Assembly (NCBI GenBank): GCA_948146395.1
Contig: OX411543.1
Coordinates: forward strand, 72,344,948-72,408,947
Length of the DNA stretch: 64,000 nt
Reading direction: 5' to 3'
Source: Fragum whitleyi
Lineage: Eukaryota; Mollusca; Bivalvia; Cardiida; Cardiidae
Shown: piece after piece, positions 41,139 to 53,615 of the stretch
Numbering within the stretch: the first letter of the stretch is position 1
Layout: each line of letters starts with the position of its first letter
Notes under the pieces: generated by a model
What the model was told of the DNA's origin: nothing
Seen by the model: only the letters and a program-made list of their open reading frames with translations
The model's database searches: none
Program-made: the position numbers and the translations under genes

Positions 41139-43971
41139 ATAATAATAATAATAATATCTTTATTTTATGAAGGTGAAACATTAAGACAAAACTTTCAAAA
41201 TTAACAAATTGAAATTTCTCTTTTACAATGCTGCCTTCAGTGAAAGAAAAATTAATGTAAGTGAAAATCAGATTAATTAATGATATCATGATAAAAAAAT
41301 ATGAGGAAAGTCGCCGAAAAAGATGATGACAAATGATTACATATGAAATAACAATGGAAACAATTTACAAGAAAATTCTAAATTAGTAAATCTTCGGACA
41401 GATACACCATATACTTAAATAAATTAGATGCTTTCTGCTTGGACTGTTGATTTAGTTAAGAGCAAATTCTGTTTAAATTTGTTTTTGAAGCTAGATAAAG
41501 AAGATGCATTTGTAATTGAAATTGGGATCTCATTCCACACATGTATACTACTGTATGAGAAAGAACGTTTTTTGGACAACGTATTATATTTTGAGTGTGA
41601 GATGTCATTATGTGCAGACGACCTTAAATTATAGTTACTGTTTTTACAAAAATGAAATAACCTCATTCATGTATTCTGGTAAAAGGTTATTATAGCATTT
41701 GAAAATTAAAACACCAGTAAAATAATTACATCGGTTGTCAAAAGTCATCCAGTTTATTTTAGTGAAAAGCTCAATCGATGGTGTTCTTGAAGAAACGCCC
41801 AAAATAACACGAGCTGCTCTTTTTGGATAATTTAGCAGTCCTATATTTAGCACTTTTCCACCAAACTGTACAGCAATAATCATAGAGAGGAAGTAAATAC
41901 GAATTGTAAAACAGTTGCTTCATTTCTAAGGTGAGATAATTCGATATTCGTTTGAGTAATGTAATTTTACTGTTGATTTTAGAACTTGTTTTTTCAATGT
42001 GTGTATTCCAAGATAGATGGTTGTCGACGTGTTCAATCAAAATTATGAGATTCAACAACCTCAACGCAAACATCGTTTAGTTTTAAGCATATGTTAATAT
42101 TCTTTAATCTATGTTTAGGTCCAATAAGCATACATTTTGTTTTAATTGGGTTGACAAGCATATTATTATTTGAACACCAAGAGAGTATAGATTTTAAACT
42201 ACTTTGTAAGTTGGTTTGTATTTCGTTTATGTTTACTCCAGACTTATATAATGTTGAATCATCTGCATAGAGATCTAAACTTGAGATATTTCCATTCAAA
42301 CTCATGTCATTAATATAAATCATAAATAGAAGCGGTCCTAATATAGAGCCTTTTGGGACACCGCTTGATATGATTTGTGGGGTGGAAAAATTATCACTAC
42401 TCTTAATATACTGTTTTCTGTCAGACAAATAAGATCCAAACAATTCTAAGGCTTTGATAGAAAATCTATGCAACCCTAATTTATACAACAAAATTTTATA
42501 ATCCACAAGATCAAAGGCTTTCTGCAGATCAACGAAAACTGTACCAACGATTTTTCCTGAATCAATATCCTTTGACCATTCATCGATCATTCGGATAAGG
42601 GCCGTTTGACAAGAATGCTTTTCTCTAAAACCTGATTGGTGCTTATTAAGAATATTATTCTTGTTCAAAAAGGATAACAACTGATTCGATAAATGGCGTT
42701 CAAAGATCTTTGAAATAGTTGGCAAAATAGATATTGGTCTATAGTTATTTGGATCCTTCCTATCGGAGCCCTTATGTAATGGAAGAACATACGCTTCCTT
42801 TAAGGCATCTGGAAATATGCCTTTTACAATACTGTTGTTGATAATAGATGTTAATGGTAAAATTATCTGATCGCCACAAGATTTCAAAATAGTGGCACTA
42901 ATACCATTAATTCCGGTTGTTTTATTTTTGACGAGATTATTTATGATTTTCTTTATTTCTGAATTTTCTTTTACTTATGAAATCAATATCAAAAACTTGA
43001 CCTTTCAAAACTGTTTCCAAATGTTTCTGCAGATAGAAAAATTGGGATTGATTGAATTGTGACTTTTTTACAATTTTTGCTATATTGATGAAGGGTTTAT
43101 TAAATGATTCTATAATATCATGGGCTCCCCGGATACATTCTCCATTAAAAACCATTTCCGAAGGTAATTGAACGGGTTCAGCTAATAAATTATCATTATT
43201 TTGCACTCGGTGTAAGTTTTTCCATAGATCTTTTCTACGTGTACCCTTTTTGATTGCATTATTATAGAACTCCTTCTTGTTTTTACGAATGAGATGCACC
43301 ACTTTATTCCTCATAATTTTATATTCATCTCATTTTTTTAGTTTTAGGAAACGATCCCGTTCATACATTGCTTTTTTAACTTCGGCATTTATCAATTGAG
43401 GTATATGTTTACTTTTAACACGCTTTGACTTGATCGGAGCATGTATAGATAAAACTCCATTTAAAATGTCGTAAAATAATGAAAGCGCCTTCTCTGGATC
43501 AGGCTCAATTTCAATAAAATGAATATTCGTAGAATTTAAGTCATTTTGAAAGTCGTATTCTGTAAAGTTTTTAAAACTTCTATACGCCATTACATTGTGG
43601 ACGTTTTCTTTAAAAGGCTTGTTTCTGATTTTTCGCGTCAAACAAATTGGAAAATGATCACTTAATGCAAGAGGAGGCGAAACAAATGTTTCTGTGACTC
43701 TGTCAGTACGATTCGTATAGATTTGATCTATAATTGTCGAAGATGTTTTAGATATTCGGGTTAGTTCAGTAACTATTTGTGAGAGTCCGTATTTCAGTGT
43801 AAATTTAGACCACTCTTTATTTTCAAAGTTTTTGTTTTCTGATAGGTAATTGTAGTTTAAGTCCCCAATTATATAATATTCATGACAGTACTCATCTGCT
43901 TTCTTTATTTGTATATCAAATGAAGATACCCAATCTTTATTTGATTGTGGTGGTCTATAAACAAAACACAA

Positions 43972-46900
43972 ATACAAATACAAATACAAATACAACTTCA
44001 TTTGTATAGCGCAAAAAGTATAAATATTCAATTGCGCTTCACAGAGTCTGTGAGATATGTACATTAACATCAACACTGTGCAATCAAGTAGGATTATTTC
44101 AGTCACTATAAAATTGTCTAAATAGATGAGTCTTGAGTTGAGATCTGAATTTTGTCTCTGTTTCAATAGATCTCAAGTGGTTTGGAAGCTTATTCCACCA
44201 TTTTGGGCCTACCACTGCCAATGATCTGTCTGCAATCTTGGTTTTAAAGCGTGGTACCACAAACGTTACACAAGAATCACCAGCTGATCTCAAGCGATAT
44301 TTGCTTTGAGTTTGTGTGAAAAGGGCACTAAGATACGCTGGCGCAGTCCCATGTACAACCCGGAAGACGGTGAGAAGCACTTTGAACATGATTCTCGCAC
44401 GTACAGGCAGCCAGTGGAGAGATTTCAAAATCATATAACTAGGCTGTTCATATGTAGCATTTGTTACTAGTCTGGCAGCCTGATTTTGAACTCTTTGCAA
44501 TCTGTTTATCTGATACGCAGGAATGTCGGCAAAGAGTCCATTACAAAAGTCTAGATGCGAGTGAATAAGTCCATGAACTAGAGTTTCTGCAGATTTCTGT
44601 GTAATATGCTTACGAATACATTTTAGGTTTCTTAGCTGAATTTGCGTTAATTGACACTTTTTACGAATATGCGAGTCAAAGTTCAGTGTACTAGTCATGT
44701 GAACACCAAGGTCACGTACTTGTTCAGCACAGTTCACTTCACAGCCACCTACTGTAATACTGGTGATATTTAACTTATCTAATTGTTGTCTCGTCCCATA
44801 TGCGATAATTTCAGTTTTAGAGTTATTCATTTTTAATTTGAATTTCGTCATCCAAGAAATGACACTATCAAGACAGTTGTGTAATTGATCACGAACCCAA
44901 GATTCACTCTGATTATTGCCAGCTTGTATTTTAAAAGCAATTTTGTGGTCATCTGCATATCCATAGAGGTCTGCGGGATAGTTCTGGACAACTTTGTTTA
45001 AGGCAGCAATGTACATTGTGAAAATTACCGGTCCCGCACAGGAGCCTTGGGGAACCCCATACTTCAATGGTGTTGGGTCAGATGTTGTGTGTTCAATTTG
45101 CACCCTCATTGTTCGATCTGTCAAGTAAGAATGAATCCATTTAAGAGGAGTGCCTATGATACCGAATTCTGAACGCATGAGCTGAAGGACAATGGGAATG
45201 TCAATAGTGTCAAATGCTGCACTTAGGTCAATCATCACAACAATTGTCACTAGGTTCGAATCAACTGCTTTAAGTATATCACTATACATTTTCAACATGG
45301 CTGTTTCCACACCATGATATTTCCTATAAGCACTTTGGTATGATGGCAGTAGATTATTACTTTCAACAAATTGAGTTATTTGAGATAAAGCAGCTTTCTC
45401 CAAAATCTTCGAAAGAAATGACAGATTTGATACAGGTCTATAATTTGGAAGTTCTAAGGAAAGGCCTTTTTTCTTCAACAGTGGTTTGACTAAAGCTGTT
45501 TTCCATTCTGATGGGAATACACCTGATGTTAGTGATCTATTCACAATATCAGTTATCACAGGGGCAAAGCTAGACAAGTTTTCCTTCAGTTTTGATGTAG
45601 GAATGTGATCCAGATCACATGTTGTTGCCTTAGAATCACTAATCAATTTAAGAATGTCATTTTCAGTCACTTGTTCAAATTCATGGAAAGGATTAGATGT
45701 GGGTGTGGTTCCGGTATCACATTCTGGTATGTCAGGGTGAATATTGTCTAAGGTGTCACGCAACTTGGTGATCTTATTGTCAAAATAGTACAGAAATTCA
45801 TTTGCTAATTTCTCATCACTAGAATGGGGTGGTAATGGGTTTTCCTTTGCTCGGCCTAGCAACTTGGAGGTAGCAGAATAGAGCTTCTTAATATTTCCTT
45901 CTGCATCACTTATCACATCTTGATAGTAATTGTCCTTGGCGGTAGTAACTGCAGCAGTGTATATGTCTCTAACGTGTTTGTAAACTGATTTCATGACACC
46001 TGTTTTATCGGTCAAATAAATGTGTTCTATTTTTCTTTTGTATTGTTTGAGCATTCTTAGGTAGGAAGAGTACCAGGGAACACTGGGTCTATTAATGAAA
46101 GTCTTTTCAATGATAGGGGCGTGTTTATCAATAACTTCTTGAGTGACTGTAGAAAAAGCAGTCACTAATACATCGACATGTGAGAATCCGTCAGATAGAG
46201 TGTTTAACTGTGTAAGATCTTCTTTAAATGAGCCAACATTTACAGATTTCCAGTTTCTGTATTTCACAGTAGTTTGAACTAGAGGTGGACGGCACTGTTC
46301 AATGTAGCAGGTAACAAAACAATGGTCAGATATGTAGTAGTCCGATAGAGGATTAGTCACTTTAGTGTGTTTGTCATCCTTTCGTGTTATGATCAAATCA
46401 AGAGTGTGGCCACCAATATGTGTTTGCGTACCAACATTTTGGATAAGGTTAAAAGTTTTAAGGCACAACAAGAACTGCTTAGCATAATAGTCTGATGGAT
46501 TGTCAATGTGTATGTTGAAGTCACCCATAATCACTATCGGAGTGGAGTATAGACTAAAGGTCTCTAGAAATTCCGTAAATTCTTGAATGAATGTTGCCAT
46601 AGTGATGGGGTGTTTTTCAGAATATGGTGGACGGTATACACCAAAAACAGAGAAATGTAATGTTTGATTACAGATTTTCCATTCGGCACACTCAAAAGAC
46701 TGATAGTCCTTACGTGGGCAACTAGACACTTTAAGACTACTGTTATAAAGCAAGCCGAGGCCACCACCATTGCGACCAAGCCGTGGGAAATCAGTGAAAC
46801 CGAAACCATCTTGCGAAAGTTCTCCTCTTGTAACATCGTCACCATCAGCCTTTAGCCAAGTTTCAGTGATAACACAAAGATCAATGTTTGATTCGAGTAT

Positions 46901-47473
46901 ATGTTGTAAAAAGTCTGATGTTTTCCCTTTGATTGATCTAGTATTGACTGTTGATAGTTTCAATTTTCGTTGTCTATGTTCATTCATCAAAAATGTAGGG
47001 TCTGTTTTGATCTGTATTAAATTGGTTGAGTTAACGCCAGCATTTCTCTTTATCCTGGGGCGACCAGCTCGTTTGCCCCTGTAACGGTACCTTAGTATAC
47101 CATACTGCTTCAGGGTTGACCAAACACTATAGTCCAACTTAATTGCCTTTTTGGCCACCACTGTACGTAAAGCCAATAATTGGTCTCTATTATACTGATT
47201 AACAGTAAGGGGATTATAATCCATGATCTGTGAGAATGTGTTCAACTTAGTAATTGTTGAGTTGTAGTCACTATTGTCATATATGCATTGTTTCAGATCA
47301 AATTTTCTCATTAATCCAAATGAAATTCCAAGAAACAAATATCTATTCATATTGCTCGTATGTTCATAGATGACTATGCCAAAAATCCAGTTTCAAAAGT
47401 CACTAGTTCTCAAGAAATAATCCAAAACTTGAAGAGCACAAAACATGCTGCCTACATCAGGCGCAACAACATG
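43972..47473 (-). mobile_element. Young LINE inserted in the older LINE
   Basis: About 3.5 kb on the minus strand. A 7-bp target duplication 'aacacaa' lies at 47474-47480 and 43965-43971. The 3' end carries a (caaata)n-type repeat on the plus strand at 43972-43994, as LINEs of this group often do. A 5' leader of about 123 bp precedes an intact 1083-codon frame, so the copy looks nearly full length and possibly active. Confidence 0.88.
44099..47350 (-). CDS. LINE endonuclease-reverse transcriptase polyprotein
   Basis: 1083 residues, no stops. N-terminal ~110 residues basic and unassigned. AP-endonuclease from about 130: LCVITETWL, FGVYRPPYS, IVIMGDFNIHID and YISDHCFV. Reverse transcriptase in the second half: NYRPVSNLSFLSKILE, IDLSAAFDTIDI, GVPQGSCAGPVIF and the catalytic YADD in LYGYADDHKI. 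The C-terminal domain holds LDFCNGLFA and LHWLPVRAR. It cuts and copies its own RNA at the target site. Assignment to the CR1/L2-like group is by motif style only. A separate nucleic-acid-binding ORF1 is not evident. Confidence 0.92.
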   Translation of the reverse strand: MNRYLFLGISFGLMRKFDLKQCIYDNSDYNSTITKLNTFSQIMDYNPLTVNQYNRDQLLALRTVVAKKAIKLDYSVWSTLKQYGILRYRYRGKRAGRPRIKRNAGVNSTNLIQIKTDPTFLMNEHRQRKLKLSTVNTRSIKGKTSDFLQHILESNIDLCVITETWLKADGDDVTRGELSQDGFGFTDFPRLGRNGGGLGLLYNSSLKVSSCPRKDYQSFECAEWKICNQTLHFSVFGVYRPPYSEKHPITMATFIQEFTEFLETFSLYSTPIVIMGDFNIHIDNPSDYYAKQFLLCLKTFNLIQNVGTQTHIGGHTLDLIITRKDDKHTKVTNPLSDYYISDHCFVTCYIEQCRPPLVQTTVKYRNWKSVNVGSFKEDLTQLNTLSDGFSHVDVLVTAFSTVTQEVIDKHAPIIEKTFINRPSVPWYSSYLRMLKQYKRKIEHIYLTDKTGVMKSVYKHVRDIYTAAVTTAKDNYYQDVISDAEGNIKKLYSATSKLLGRAKENPLPPHSSDEKLANEFLYYFDNKITKLRDTLDNIHPDIPECDTGTTPTSNPFHEFEQVTENDILKLISDSKATTCDLDHIPTSKLKENLSSFAPVITDIVNRSLTSGVFPSEWKTALVKPLLKKKGLSLELPNYRPVSNLSFLSKILEKAALSQITQFVESNNLLPSYQSAYRKYHGVETAMLKMYSDILKAVDSNLVTIVVMIDLSAAFDTIDIPIVLQLMRSEFGIIGTPLKWIHSYLTDRTMRVQIEHTTSDPTPLKYGVPQGSCAGPVIFTMYIAALNKVVQNYPADLYGYADDHKIAFKIQAGNNQSESWVRDQLHNCLDSVISWMTKFKLKMNNSKTEIIAYGTRQQLDKLNITSITVGGCEVNCAEQVRDLGVHMTSTLNFDSHIRKKCQLTQIQLRNLKCIRKHITQKSAETLVHGLIHSHLDFCNGLFADIPAYQINRLQRVQNQAARLVTNATYEQPSYMILKSLHWLPVRARIMFKVLLTVFRVVHGTAPAYLSALFTQTQSKYRLRSAGDSCVTFVVPRFKTKIADRSLAVVGPKWWNKLPNHLRSIETETKFRSQLKTHLFRQFYSD

Positions 47474-48010
47474 AACACAAGAGAAAAGATTTTGAGTTCT
47501 TATGGCATATTTCTATCCATATCGATTCTACATCTTCCGATTCTAAATCTGACCTTCAGTTAAACGGGATACAATTTTTTAAATTAATCAAATTCCCCCA
47601 CCTTTTTTTAGTTATCTGTCTTTCCTTATAAATGAAAAACTGGGAACATTAAGGTTCAAGTCGCGTAAAGAATCATTAAGAAACGTTTCGCAAGCGCCAA
47701 AGATATCAATATCGCTAGAAGATAAGATGTATTTGATCTCATCAAATTTTGGAAGAAGGTGCTGAACATTGAGATTAACGATATGCAGACCTTTTTGTTT
47801 AAACTTTATAGTTTGATTCAAGAAACTTAGGTTTTTAGAACTAAGATGCTGGCTACTATCAGAATCCGTCAATTCATTCACTGGTTCAAGAATCTTACAT
47901 TCTTTATAATCAGAAAAAGACGCGGTAGTATAAGAATTAGAATAAAAATGAGAATTAAGATTAGAATAATTATTCAAATAATTAATAATATGAATTTAAG
48001 TGATTATGAT

Positions 48011-48649
48011 GCTGCTTTTAAAGCCTAAAAAGGTGTCATCATAACCTTCTCAAACCCTGTACTAATGAATAGTCTACATATTTGTAAGATATGCCACTGT
48101 AATTGAGTCAAAGCTTAAATGTATTGGAATTTACGGAATATCTTTACTCAAGGTGTGTTGGGACAAAGCAAATATCTTCCCCACCTTGAGTATCGTGTTT
48201 GTAGGACTTTTGACTCTCTTTGAATATCAGTCTTAAATAGTATCAGTATTGTATAGATTAATCTTTCATGCACCTTTCTTCGAAATTTGGTCATATTCTG
48301 AGATCATTATCACCAAAAAAAATTCTTTTTGATCCTCCAAGGAGACTATTCAAAGGAATTTTAAGCGAAAATAAATCCCGTTCTGTAACGCCCATATTTA
48401 AGGAGGGGATCACCCAAGGAACAGTTCTGAAAAGTTTTCTTAGAATCCGCCCATTTGTTTATGACGTAGAGATGTTTAAAAAAAAAGTACGCACGCACGC
48501 ATGGACTGACGCACGACACACTTGCATTTCCATTGGTCAAGACAAATTGACCACCTGTTAAATATCTGATATTGTATGTGATTTTACTCAGGTTGATACC
48601 CGTGTTGCGATATGGTGAAATTACATGTACCTCTGCATCTGTGTGTGTG
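48011..48649. repeat. Non-coding DNA with a fragment of the 'agaggccc' repeat family
   Basis: 48380-48560 resembles the end of the element at 55410-56234 ('cgcacgcatggactgacgca'). The remainder is unassigned. Confidence 0.5.
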
Positions 48650-48955
<306 letters not shown>

Positions 48956-49395
48956 TTTAAATCCGTAAATTAAAGAAATTCTTGTGTAAACAAATTTGGC
49001 CTTTTTTAAAAGACAAAAGTGATATATAACCCATTTCGGGGAAGAAGATGTTTCAAGAAAACATTTACCCACGCACGGGCGGACGGACGGACGCACGAGG
49101 GACACATGGAAATATAGAAAGAACCATATTACCTTCGGCCATTTTGTCAGACACTATCTATCTGTCTAGCAGTGATGTAATATGATCAGTAGGACCAATT
49201 TACCTGTAAAAAGAGATGCACAAGCACAAAATTGTCAACTCACTTGAAAGAGAAGGGTTAAGATTAATTTCCCTATGCAAGGGTTTAAAACATCTTTTAA
49301 AAGTATATGGGGTATATTCCAGTTGATGGTCTACCAACCAATCTAATCCCTTTGAGACGTACTACATGACAATAGCGAATTTGTAAAATACAAAT
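48956..49395. other. Non-coding, minor repeat fragment
   Basis: 49020-49110 carries 'cgcacgggcggacggacgga', a piece of the same 'agaggccc' family. Nothing else is visible. Confidence 0.5.
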
Positions 49396-49653
49396 GTGAC
49401 CCGTCACGCAAAAAGGGACCATCTGGGTACTCCGTAAAATGGCTATTTGAAAGAGATTTGGTCAAGCATTGGTCAACCAGAGTTCGCATTTCAAAAATTC
49501 TTTTACTGGAAGGTAGATTGAACATTCTAGATTCAATAAATAAGCACATTGCGAAAACATTCGACCCTATTCAGTCTGCGCAAAACGCGCAGTCTGACTA
49601 GGGTCGACACTTTACGCACTACCCAGATGGTCCTTTTTCGCGTGACGGGTCAC
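49396..49653. mobile_element. Palindromic MITE, family C, copy 3 (best preserved)
   Basis: 258 bp. Perfect ends GTGACCCGTCACGC and complement, flanked by 'aaat' on both sides. Central arms 'cagtctgcgcaaaacgcgca'. The internal arms repeat 'gaccatctgggta'. The entire element can fold back on itself. Confidence 0.85.
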
Positions 49654-49840
49654 AAATGAGTACTGAGTTGTTCTAATTGTCAAATTAATGACGGACGAGC
49701 TATCGATCGAACTCATATTCCAAGGACTGACGGCCAAACCTAATCGGAGCTGAAACACGAATGCAAAATATTGAGGTATTATCAATAACTCAATACACAC
49801 ACATAACAATTATGATGCTCATGTGCAATAAGTTCATCTA

Positions 49841-50378
49841 CGCTGCCCTCCAAAAGATCCTTCACACACATTTCATTTATAAGATTTTCAGCTTTAATCT
49901 TTTTAAACAAAGTTATATATTAGTTTTTATTACTTAAAATCTGATTATTCCCATTTGAACGCTACTTTAGACGACAAAATGACTGTTGATAAAGATACTA
50001 TTTTAGAACAATGTATAACAGAAAATATTGAGACAAAAGGAGAAAATGCTGATTATCAGTGGAACGTTGAGAGACTTGTAAATAGCATGCCTAGATGCAT
50101 GTTCAGGCTGTCTTACCTGCTTGCTAATGGAGGCTACACTAAATATTGACAGAAGTTGATCCCCTTGATAGAAAATTTGGCAAAATGGTGAACAATTCGG
50201 ATTTTGTCGATTTTACATGATTTTGCCATTTCTGGTATTGCTTCTTAATTGATACATTGCAATAAAGATATAAAGTATACATCTTATTAATAAAAATAAT
50301 ATAAAACTTTGTTTTAAATTACTTAAGCTAAAGATCTTTAAAAGAAGTGTGTGTGAAGAAACTTTTGGAGGGCAGTGT
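49841..50378 (+). mobile_element. Deleted Tc1/mariner transposon
   Basis: 538 bp with ends CGCTGCCCTCCAAAAG and the complement of CACTGCCCTCCAAAAG, flanked by TA (49839-49840, 50379-50380). Inserted at the very edge of a family A MITE. Carries only the C-terminal coding remnant at 49955-50149. Confidence 0.85.
49955..50149 (+). pseudogene. C-terminal remnant of a Tc1-type transposase
   Basis: The last ~25 residues of the 64-codon frame read WNVERLVNSMPRCM and end LANGGYTKY-stop, the standard end of Tc1 transposases (LVxSMPRR...GGxTKY). The DNA-binding and DDE parts are gone. Confidence 0.75.
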
Positions 50379-50900
50379 ATAATATGACCGACGTCGCGGG
50401 AGTGAAATTACCCCTTGAATAGTTTTAATATTACACGGGTGTTATTACACTAGTGGAAAAACTATGCAAATGAGCTCAGGGCGAATAGCAACGCTATTTT
50501 GTAACCGCGAAAATGACATCATGTTGTATATATTGTGACGTCTGTTTTAACGGCGTTATTAGTTTTGCGGAAAATTGATATGTTGACGATTATTCGCCAA
50601 AATTAGGGTCATATTATAGTATCCTCTATGCATTAAAGGACGAATTAATGTTACGAGTTTACATTCATAGAAATACAAAAGCTGACATAATGAATTACCT
50701 TCAAACTTGTACATGTATATCCTCAATATCACTAATCAATACGAAAAACTTCGGGACATATTAAAAATAGAATATAAAATTTGTGCTCATAAAATACCGA
50801 ATTTATTAAACTCGTCATCCATAAACAGATAAAAACACGGCGCAGCCTCGTTTTTATCTGTTTATAGATGACGAGTTTAATAATTTCAGTAGTCCATGAC
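50379..50900 (+). mobile_element. MITE family A, copy 4
   Basis: Starts 'tataatatgaccgacgtcgc' and continues to the palindrome 'gtttttatctgtttatagat'. A short insert (about 50622-50760) separates the two halves. Serves as the intact comparison for the split copy at 14943-16325. Confidence 0.75.
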
Positions 50901-51703
50901 CAATATCCTCTAGGCAATTGATATGTTGAATTTCAAGAATGTTGATTTTATATTTATTGAAATGCAAAAGCTGACATGATAAATTACCTTCAAACTTGTA
51001 CATTTATATCCTCAATATTATTAGTAATATATACAAGGTAATGCGAATAACATCAAATCGTAGTTAATGTTGTTCTCATAGACAATTCCTGTAATAAAAT
51101 TGAAAAGATTTTAAAACAAAAATCTTGTTTCGTTTTCACATATTCCACAAAATGGGTTAAATTTGCGTATCAGATTACATTTGTGTAAATATCTGTATAT
51201 GGCTGACACTTTACATCACTTATATTAAATATATAATATGCATTTTCAAATTCATAATCTATATATTTCTGTACTCCGAGTCCCATTTCCATTTTTCAAA
51301 AAAACATTTTTTATAATGTTTAGGGTTATTCAAAATCATGATGCTTATTACTAAAGTTTATAAACGTGACTATGTCTGAACGTAGAAAGCTACTGCTTCT
51401 CCTTTCCAGTACGAATAGGGAGAAGGGGGTTAAATAATCATTCTTAATATAGAGGTGTATCTTTGACTCACATCACTAAGGTGAGAAGTTCTATATTTAA
51501 TCAAGGGCAGGGATTTATATAAGATCTATGCGTTTGGTGTTTTAAAAACACCAACGCAAACAAAATACACGTAATAACAAAATGAGTTTATGTTACCTTT
51601 CAATTGTAAATGCACGGACTTTAACAGAAACGCGTTGAATTACACAAAAAGGCAAATCTAGACTTCAGCCTATAAAAATTGCGACAGAAACGTCCAGGAT
51701 GGC
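50901..51703. other. AT-rich non-coding DNA
   Basis: A short direct repeat of 'gctgacat(a)at(g/a)a..taccttcaaacttgtaca' links 50680-50715 and 50960-51005. Otherwise nothing recognised. Confidence 0.45.
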
Positions 51704-51812
51704 AAAATGAATAAAACAGTTTGCCAGTTATACCCCGCTTTGAAAGCAAGTGCACAAGCAAAGCGGGGAATAATTGGAAAACTGTTTGCACGATTATGTC
51801 ATCCTGAACGCA
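51704..51812. repeat. Palindromic MITE, family D
   Basis: Arms 'acagtttgccagttataccc' and 'aattggaaaactgtttgcac', core 'cgctttgaaagcaag'. Confidence 0.7.
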
Positions 51813-52616
51813 GGACTGGTATTTCTGATCAAAATATAAATAGTCAAGAGAAATCTTAGTATGGAAAATGACATTTCTGGCCACTTCTGATTTTGATGCG
51901 CTATGTAATTTCATGGTAATAGTAAGTCACTATACTTTATGACCATGGAAATATTGTATTACAATAACTTTTAACATAAATTGAACAGTATATCTCCCGT
52001 TAGTTTTCACAATATCATTGAAATAAACAAAGGACAATGTCGTGGAAAGTGTCACCGCTACAATACCATGGAAATAATATGCAACGGGAGATCTATTGAA
52101 ACCACGGGTTTTCAAATCAGATCTACGCAAGTCCATGCACTTGTTGATTGGCAGTTTTGTTTCGCCTATGTCAGTCTTACCATTCAAAAACAAAATACAC
52201 ATGATCTATCGATGGGGCCAGTGTTCTCACCTCTTCTTCAATGCTTTTCGGCGGGCTGTCGAGGAATAACGGTAGTTTATCATTTTAATAAACCTCATTG
52301 CATAAGCAACGAAATTATCAAAAAATACACCCCGCTTTCGTTCATTTTGCCATATCTGACGTCATATAAGCGGAGCCAAAAATTTTCATCTGTTGTCTCC
52401 TTTTTTTCGCATTAGGGAAATGGCACAATAGTTGGGTTTTTTCAGTAGGCTCGATTGATATTTCATTGAGTGAACAACAAAAGTTATAATTTTTACATTT
52501 GGCTCCGCCAGTAGTGAAAATATAGCTTTCATTGTTCACGCAATGAAATATAAATCGATCTTACACTGAAACAACGATTGTCCTCTATTAGTTTTGTTTA
52601 TTGAAAGAATGATGCA
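51813..52616. other. Non-coding, no feature recognised
   Basis: A frame of 144 codons on the plus strand has no recognisable motif and overlaps a minus-strand frame. I do not call it a gene. Confidence 0.4.
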
Positions 52617-53100
52617 AGGGCGTAACTCCCATTGTGGCATTTATGCAAATGCGTAAATGAAATAATCCTCTGTTGAAAAATATCGTTGATGAATGATCAT
52701 TACATCGAAACTACAGTTTATTCAAACTGTAGTTACGATGTTTTTATTATTCACCAACGCACAAATCATTAAAAAGGAGCGGACGGAGGGCATTTATCTT
52801 TTTAACAATCATCATATCGCCTTTTTATGCCCCCGATAGGGAGGCATCATAAATTTGACTTGTCCGTCCGTCCGTCTGTCCGTCCGTCTGTCCGTCCGTC
52901 TGTCCGTCCGTCCGTCCGTCATTCCGTCCAAAAACTTTAACATTGGCCATAACTTCCTTATTACTATCAAAGCGGTGTCGGGGGCATTGTCATCTTACAG
53001 TGACAGCTCTTGTTCCTACTTATTTGGTTGTCGCCTTCTTACTTCGTATAAATTTCAAAGTCCTAGATACGCCTATGCGAAGATCGATGCTTCCCAAGGT
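52617..53100 (+). repeat. Dispersed repeat, copy 1, with (tccg)n and hairpin
   Basis: Shares 'agggcgtaactc', 'ataatcctct', 'gattattcacc' and 'gagcggacgga' with 54133-54380. Includes a hairpin 'cgaaactacagtttattc' near 52708 and a (tccg/tctg)n array at 52860-52927. Confidence 0.65.
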
Positions 53101-53369
53101 ATCTACCTATCTTGGAATATTTTATCCATAAAGTCGACAATAACAAGATACAAAATTATCAAATCAAATGCGTGTACATTTATGATAATGCAGTCATACA
53201 GAAAGATAAGAAGTTTGAATTCTCCTCCGCATGTGTTCAACAGCATTTTATTACCATTATTGCACGAATATTCACATAAATACACACATGTATATACTTT
53301 TAAAATACAATTGTTAGCGAAACGTTTTTCTAAATGTTCTCTAAACTTTAATTAAGCTTAATGAGATTT
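53101..53369. other. Non-coding, no feature
   Basis: Lies between the dispersed repeat and the family F hairpin; nothing recognised. Confidence 0.4.
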
Positions 53370-53615
53370 TGTGTGACATTTCCAACAACTTGATACATGT
53401 GGAGACACAAAAATTGAGCAGCCTATAGGCTACAGTAGAATAGGACAATAAGAACATCGACTGGCTGTATAAAGGTACCTAGAACCTTTTCTATCCACAG
53501 AGCGCAAAGTGACGACTCTGGTCAGACTGTGCGAATGCACGGGCTGGTCAGAGGCTTTGCTTGGCGCAAATTTAAAATTGATGAAAATGTCACGCACAAA
53601 CTCAATGCGCTTTAC
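53370..53615. repeat. Palindromic MITE, family F
   Basis: Arms 'gcgcaaagtgacgactctgg' and 'cagaggctttgcttggcgca' with 'gtgacatttccaaca' at the left end and 'atgaaaatgtcacgc' at the right. Same family as 6290-6415. Confidence 0.65.

Larger units (their letters stand above)
41139..48010 (-). mobile_element. Old LINE, decayed, split by a younger LINE
   Basis: Minus-strand non-LTR retrotransposon of the CR1/L2/Jockey-like group. Its 5' part (48010-47474) encodes the start of an endonuclease domain (HIVNLNVQHLLPKFDEIKYI). After the insert it resumes at 43971 with FVYRPPQSNKDWVSSF, then IIGDLNYNYL and LSDHFPICLT, reverse transcriptase YRPISILPTISKIFE, QKAFDLVDY, GVPKGSILGPLLF and LYADDSTLY, and ends in an ATT tail at 41141-41155. 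At least five frameshifts and internal stops show it is dead. Confidence 0.85.

Noticed and set aside
52855..53355. 166-residue frame starting in the (tccg)n array
   Set aside because: It begins in a microsatellite and runs through a dispersed repeat. No motif, no exon signals.
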